A DNA stretch of 64,000 nucleotides from Zopfochytrium polystomum (taxonomy: Eukaryota; Chytridiomycota; Chytridiomycetes; Chytridiales; Chytridiaceae), in contig JAIVFJ010000088.1 in assembly GCA_025765615.1 (NCBI GenBank), positions 124,001 to 188,000 of the forward strand. Reading direction: 5' to 3'. Below are positions 58,649 to 64,000 of this stretch, piece after piece. Under the pieces are notes generated by a model. The model was not told the DNA's origin and ran no database searches. It was given only the letters and a program-made list of their open reading frames with translations. The number at the start of each line of letters is the position of its first letter. Position 1 is the stretch's first letter. The position numbers and the translations under genes were made by a program.

Positions 58649-59474
58649 TATCTCTGTTTGTCTCCCATTCCCTCACTCTCCCGACCAAAAAAGGAGAATC
58701 GATCGTTCATCTGACAAAGCTGCTCTCGCGTTTCCGTTGGGAGAAACACGGGAGCCCGCAAATTGCCAAGAGAGACACATTTTGAGGGAGAGAGAGAGAG
58801 CGAGAGAGAGAGAGACAGACAGGGAGAGAGAGAGACAGAGAGAAAAAAAAAAGAAAAAAAAGTGAGGAAAATTGTGTCTGCTTCGCGTGTGCTCCGCCCG
58901 CCCACAAAGCTTCGCCCACACTTTGTCTCTGGCCCCGAATGCGTCGTGTGGTTTTTATTTTACTTCAATTACTGCGTCGTTCGGAATACCGAAGAAACGA
59001 TGCCACACACACAAACAGGCGAAATTGTTGAAGGTGAAATTTGCGGCGAAGCAGGAAGGACTTTCTGTGGTTTGACGGCGGGCGATGGATGGGCGAAGGT
59101 TGGAGAAGGAGCTGGAAAGAAACTTTGCAGGTGAAATCTCACTCTCTCAATGCCGACACTGTCACACTGTCCCTGAGAAGAATGAGCTGCGCGTATTCGT
59201 ATGAAAAGATTGGGTGTATTTTTCGTGAACGAGAGAGATAAAGGCAACGTACAAAACGCGCAAGCGACAGCAAAAACAAAGACGAAGAAGAATCGGTTTA
59301 AGAAACGTTGTGCTACTGGAAGAAAGAGAATGGTTTTGAAATGGACGCAAAAAGGGCAACACGAAGGAACCAGAGAAGCAAAAAGAAGAGAAAAGCATGT
59401 TGTACAAATAACAAGTTCAGACACCGGAAGGAGGGGCGAGTACGCCAAGGAAAAAGCGTCAGCCTCGCAGGCGT
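58310..59474. other. intergenic, SGA-B promoter with GA/CT tracts
   Basis: Between SGA-C (3' end) and SGA-B (5' end), both minus strand. (CT)n at 58586-58646 and (GA)n at 58789-58844. An A/T-rich TATA-like AAATAAAA lies at about 58441-58449. No gene seen. Confidence 0.6.
58586..58646 (+). repeat. (CT)n tract upstream of SGA-B
   Basis: CT microsatellite about 280 bp upstream of the SGA-B ATG. It has the same placement and orientation as the tract at SGA-A. Confidence 0.95.
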
Positions 59475-61440
59475 TCAATACGCCTCGACGTAGCTGCCGT
59501 ACTCGTAGGCATCTTCCGTCAAACCTTTTCGCGTTAGGAGAGAGGGAGAGAAGGGCGTGGTTGTGTTAGCCTTGCCCTTCCTTCCATCCAGTTTTCCCGT
59601 TTGGAACTCAAAAACAACAAAACTCACCAGCGTCCCCACCACCGCCGTCGCCGCCGCCTCCAGCATCGCCACCGCCTCCACCCATCATCGGGGGCGGCCC
59701 GCCTCCGCCGAACCCTCCCCGACCGCCACCGTGCCTCCCGCGGCCACCACCGCCAAAACTGCGGCCGCCTCCGCGCCCACCAAAACTGCGTCCGCCTCCG
59801 CGCCCGCCAAAACCTCGCCCGCCTCCACGACCGCCGCCGTGACCGCCGCGTGGGGCGCCTGTGTGTGTGTGTGTTGGTTTGTTAGAGTTTGTTCATGTCG
59901 AGGTGATGAACGAAAAAAAAAGGAGGGGTGGAAGGGTGGTTTCCGCGCTTACGTCGCATCAGCTCCACGGGGGTTTCGTCGTCGCGCCGCGACAGATCCA
60001 CCTCGCCGCCGCCGAGGTAATCGACGGCGGTCGCCCCTTCGTAGTCGAAGAACGAGTCGTCGTAGACAAGGCCTTCGGCGGGTGCTGTTGTGTGGTCGCG
60101 CGAGGGAAAGGAAATAAACACCGTTAGGCGGAAAGACTCTCCCGACACACACACACACACCCGCACACCCACACAGAAAATATACTCACCAGCGTCCCCG
60201 CCGCCGGCATCGCCTCCGCCGCCGCCTCCAGCGTCTCCGCCGGGCGGTCCACCGCCGCCACCGCCCATCATCATCGGCGGCGGCGGCCCCCCGCCTCCGC
60301 CGCGCCCGCCGCGCCGCCCGAACCCGCCGCGCCCGCGTCCGCCGCCGCGTCCGCCAAAACCGCGCCCGCCGCCGCGCCCGCCGCCGCGCCCACCAAAATT
60401 GCGTCCGCCTCCGCGCCCGCCAAAACCTCGCCCGCCTCCTCGACCGCCTCCACGACCGCCGCCGTGACCGCCGCGTGGGGTGCCTGTGTGTGTGTGTGTA
60501 TGTGTGTGTGTGTGTATGTATGTGATGGTTTGTTTGAGTTTGTTCATGTCGAGGTGATGAACGAAAAAAAAAGGAAGGGTGGAAGGGGTGGTTTCCGCGC
60601 TTACGTCGCATCAGCTCCACGAGGGTTTCGTCGTCGCGCCGCGACAGATCCACCTCGCCGCCGCCGACGTACTCGTCGGCGGTCGCCCCTTCGTAGTCGA
60701 AGAACGAGTCGTCGTAGACAAGGCCTTCGGCGGGTGCTGTTGTGGGGGCGCGCGAGGGAAAGGAAATAAACACCGTTAGACGCGACACACACACACACAC
60801 ACACAAAATACACACTCACCAGCGTCCCCGCCGCCGCCGGCGTCGCCACCACCGCCGCCGCCTCCAGCGTCTCCGCCGGGCGGTCCGCCGCCGCCACCGC
60901 CCATCATCATCGGCGGGGGCGGCCCCCCGCCTCCGCCGCGCCCGCCGCGCCGCCCGAACCCGCCGCGCCCGCGTCCGCCGCCGCGTCCGCCAAAACCGCG
61001 CCCGCCAAAACCACGTCCGCCAAAACCGCGCCCGCCGCCACGCCCGCCACGACCGCCGCCGCGACCGCCGCCGCGACCGCCGTGTTTGCCGCCTGTGTGT
61101 GAGTGTGAGAGTGTGGTGTGTGGTTAGTTTGGCAAAGACTAGTCTGCAGAGGAAAGGAAACGGGGAGGGAGAGAGAGGAGGCCGGGCGGTTTGTGTGTGT
61201 GTGGAAGGAAACGGTGCGCGGGTGCGTCGGTGCGACCAACTTACGTCTAGTCAGCTCGACGAGAGCCTCGTCGTCGTCGTCGGCGCGGCGCGCCAGGTCG
61301 CCCTTGCCGCCGTTGTCGGCAAATGAGTACGTGTAGTCTGATGCGACGTCGAGGGCCGCAGCTGCGTCGGGCGCTTCGGCGGCTGTCGCTGCCGCCATCG
61401 TTGCGAGGGCGAGGGCGATCAGGAAGGAGAGGGGACGCAT
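59475..61440 (-). CDS. modular secreted Gly/Arg-rich protein SGA-C
   Basis: Seven exons: 61440-61245, 61092-60820, 60736-60605, 60483-60190, 60084-59953, 59858-59628, 59524-59475. Every intron is phase 1; total 435 residues. Signal peptide MRPLSFLIALALATMAAATA. Exon 1 ends DLARRADDDDEALVELTRR. Exons 2, 4 and 6 are Gly/Arg blocks (GFGGRGGGR, RGRGGFGRRGG, PPPPMMMGGGGG) ending GDAG. Exons 3 and 5, each 132 nt, encode EGLVYDDSFFDYEGAT, GGGEVDLSRR and DDET[LP]VELMRR. Exon 7 is a Tyr-rich tail (GLTEDAYEYGSYVEAY). Dibasic ARR/SRR and LTRR/LMRR sites bracket short acidic peptides, so a kexin-processed precursor is plausible. Function is unknown; homology to SGA-A and SGA-B is clear. Confidence 0.85.
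59953..60736 (-). repeat. tandem exon-unit duplication inside SGA-C
   Basis: Exon 3 (60605-60736) and exon 5 (59953-60084) are both 132 nt and almost identical, 652 bp apart. The introns after each (GTAAGCGCGGAAACCACC...) and the 3' halves of the flanking Gly/Arg exons also match. The unit, about 630-650 bp, includes one acidic exon, one Gly/Arg exon and their introns. Confidence 0.85.
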
Positions 61441-61816
61441 AGTGGGGGTGAGGGAAGAGTTTGGGTTGTTGTTGCTTATTCCTGTCTCCCTCCTTGGTTT
61501 CCTAGTCTAACAAGTGGGGTCGTCGCCCGCTCGTCGTTGTCTTTTGCAGCTAAGTACTGTGTGCGGTGGAGGTAGTAGAGTTTCTCTCACTGGACGGTCG
61601 GGGTTTTTGTAGTGGGTCCAGTTCCCAGTGTCTCGATTTATGCCATTATTTAATTATTTATTTATTTTATTTTTGTTTTATTTTTAATTTTTTTTTTTTT
61701 ATTTGTCTTTCTACTTGAGTTTTTCAGTTTTGGGGCAGTCGGCTGTGCATTCGTTCTTGGCAAACAAGCTGTCTATGATCGACTGGGGTATAATGGTTAA
61801 TATTTGGTGGGCTGAG

Positions 61817-61853
<37 letters not shown>

Positions 61854-62413
61854 CCTCTCTCTCACGCTCCGGAATCCCGCCCATTCCATGCCATCGCATT
61901 GCTGGAATTCGAACGAACGAAATGGTGAACCGTGAACGCCCGACGCACACGTGAGAGCAAGAGCGAGCGTGAGTGAGATGGAGCGAAGAGAGAGACTTGT
62001 CTCGCTCACTCAGCTTGCTGCGACGCATCATGCATGGGCTGGGGACCACTGCATGGTCAATTTGTTTTTCCCCTCATTTTCTTCTGTTTACATACGTGTA
62101 CCAATATTCACTGTGTTTAAGTTTTCTTCTTCTTACATATGCAATATGTGGATTTTTATATAACTGGCTCAGCCCTCGATACTATGCGCAATACTCAAAT
62201 CATGTTTGGAAGTCAGAAGCCGCCACTGGCCGGAATGCGGAGATGGGCCGTCCGGAGCCTGTCGGTCCAACACACACACTTTGTTAATAAAAACAAGAAA
62301 AATGCGAGAAAAGGCTATTCGAACTTGCGGCCAAATGCAGAGTCGTCGACAGAAAGAAAGAGAAGGGTTAATACGCAATAGGTACAGAATGTGATCACAC
62401 AAGAGAGAGAGAC

Positions 62414-62448
<35 letters not shown>

Positions 62449-63020
62449 AAGATCGAATAAGAAGAAGAAAAAAGGGAAAAATTACTTGCAATGCAGGACA
62501 GATAGACACAAACAGGGCGCGATCGAACCAAAATCGGCGCGCGCTGTTTAATTTATTTGTTGATTTTTTTGTCACATGAATAGTAAACAGTCCACGCACA
62601 CACACACACACACACACACACCTTCAAAAAAAAAAAAAACAAGCAGAGAGGGAAGAGCTTACTGCACCACCCTGCATATCCCAGCTCCCAGCTTCGCTTC
62701 GCATCGCTTCCTCCCAACATCCTAGCTTGACTGCGGGTTTCTGCTCGCACACATTCTTTTTTATAGTGGAAACCCGTGGTGGAGCCAGCGTTTGTAGGGG
62801 CCGTTTAGAGGGCAACGTGGGCTTTTTTGGCAAAAAAAAAAAAACCCCCCCTGATCCAGAGGGTGATTGAAATGGGTGGTCGCACACGAATAGCTTTCGC
62901 TGGAGTGGTGGCGGTGGTGGTTGGTTGCAGTGTGCGGTGTGTGTGGGCCGTCAAAGGAATGGAAGGCAGCCGATCCGATGAAACAAGGTCTGGTAAAATA
63001 GGAGTGGAATGAAGTGGAAA

Positions 63021-63054
<34 letters not shown>

Positions 63055-63360
63055 ATGTGCAATAGTGGAGGGAAGTGGCGACAGAGTGCGTGTCTGGTCT
63101 GGCAAAGTTTTGGGTAAGGTATCGATTCTGATAAATTGGTGCGAGGGCGTGCTGTCTTCTTCGTTTTGTTTGTGTTGGGAGTCCAGTGTCTGTCTGTCTG
63201 GCTCTTGTTGTGGGGTGTCTTCGCCTTTTTTCCTTTTTTTTTAAAAATTTTCTTCTTTCTTTTTGTTTCTGTTGGTCCCAATTTCTCCATATAAAGAAAG
63301 AATCTCGTTTCTTCTTTCTTCATCGGCCGGCCAACAATCAATCCCAATCCCGCGAAGAAA
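61441..63360. other. intergenic between SGA-C and right-edge gene
   Basis: SGA-C upstream region plus the upstream region of the right-edge gene. It holds (CT)n at 61820-61862, (GA)n at 62402-62450, (CA)n at 62596-62621 and (TG)n at 63023-63050. No gene seen. Confidence 0.6.
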
Positions 63361-64000
63361 ATGAGCAACACAAGCAGCCCCAGCGTGAAGACAGCCGCCG
63401 TCGCCGCCGACGCCACGACGACGACGACGGGAGACTGGCGCAGCGACCCGGCCCGCCGCAAAGCCGTCGTCGACGCCCACTTGGCCGGCCACAAGGGCCC
63501 CCTCTTTGCGCGCTGGCACGTCCTCCCGCTCGCTCGGACGCGCCAGAAGGGCCGCAAGGAGAAGATCGACTTTGACATTTACCCCAACAACAACAACAAC
63601 AACAACAACAGCGGCGACAAAGCGGCTTCCGCGGTTTCCGCCCCCGCCCCCGCCCCCGCCCCCGCCCCAGACGCTGCCCCAGTCCCAGCTGAACCCCCAA
63701 AAGTCGCCCCCGCCGCCGTCCCAACCCCAACTCCCCCCTCCCAAGCAAAGCGACCCCGCGCGCCACTGCCGCCCATCCAACTCACCATGATCTTCGACGA
63801 GGGCGACGCCGACGCCGGCACCGGCTGGTTCGCCAAAGTCACCGACCGCGCCACCGGCATGAAAGTCGCCGTCGCCAGCGGCTCCGATTTCGACGACGGC
63901 GAGACCGAGGTCCGCTGGACCGCCCCAAACTACGCTGCGAAAAAGTACCGCCCCTGGCGCGACCTGCTCCCCGCCGCGGCATCGGCGACGTTCGGCAGGT
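63361..64000 (+). CDS. unrecognised protein, 3' end outside window
   Basis: An open frame of 213 codons from ATG 63361 runs off the right edge, with strong C-ending codon bias (GCC GTC GTC GAC GCC CAC), so the frame is real. Visible features: RSDPARRKAVVDAHLAGHKG, FARWHVLPLARTRQKGRKEK (basic), then an eight-residue Asn run, an Ala-Pro repeat, KRPRAPLPP, and a more globular part (LTMIFDEGDADAGTGWFAKV; KKYRPWRDLL). I recognise no family. It is truncated by the window, not by mutation. Confidence 0.6.
   Translation, partial: MSNTSSPSVKTAAVAADATTTTTGDWRSDPARRKAVVDAHLAGHKGPLFARWHVLPLARTRQKGRKEKIDFDIYPNNNNNNNNSGDKAASAVSAPAPAPAPAPDAAPVPAEPPKVAPAAVPTPTPPSQAKRPRAPLPPIQLTMIFDEGDADAGTGWFAKVTDRATGMKVAVASGSDFDDGETEVRWTAPNYAAKKYRPWRDLLPAAASATFGR

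Noticed and set aside
1..64000. CRISPR arrays, bacterial operons, rRNA genes, viral or toxin genes
   Set aside because: None seen. The repeats are microsatellites or eukaryotic elements, and gene structure is spliced and eukaryotic.

Overview
The window is nuclear DNA from a eukaryote, most likely an early-diverging zoosporic fungus (chytrid or blastoclad type). It has a fungal-type plasma-membrane H+-ATPase, GPI-anchored S41-peptidase-like and LysM proteins, CWC25 and an Sds3-like co-repressor. It also has a homologue of the ciliary protein Fuzzy, which fits a lineage with flagellated cells. Genes are GC-rich with C-ending codons and carry many short GT..AG introns; some exons are only 16-30 nt. 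I placed exon joins by hand from splice sites, reading phase and family motifs.

Layout. 0.1-10 kb: a small membrane protein, a DUF2263/PARG-like protein, a membrane-anchored glyoxalase II, tRNA-Ala(CGC), a BTB protein, tRNA-Pro(AGG) and a Fuzzy-like longin protein. 10-24 kb: a LysM protein, CWC25, a type II membrane SGNH-like protein and an Sds3-like protein. 24-34 kb: an ABCB8-type mitochondrial half-transporter and PMA1. 34-37 kb: a decayed Tc1/mariner transposase. 38-44 kb: a divergent pair of an S41-like GPI protein and a cytochrome P450. 45-61 kb: three related secreted proteins (here SGA-A, SGA-B, SGA-C) flanking a CpG-poor repeat island (about 47-54.8 kb) and an F-box gene. The right edge cuts an unrecognised gene.

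Most genes are unrelated housekeeping or membrane functions without operon logic. The exception is the SGA family. Each member has a signal peptide, a short acidic pro-segment ending in a conserved ELxRR-like dibasic site split by a phase-1 intron, a Gly/Arg-rich block, and a second acidic block. SGA-C repeats the acidic-dibasic and Gly/Arg exons in tandem and could release several related short acidic peptides if a kexin cuts it. I regard this as the most novel content.

Six single-base frame breaks, most in C or A homopolymers, lie inside otherwise well-conserved genes and look like assembly errors. Promoters and introns are rich in (GA/CT)n, (TG)n and long poly-A/T/G tracts. The repeat islands are AT-richer and strongly CpG-depleted, in contrast to the genes.
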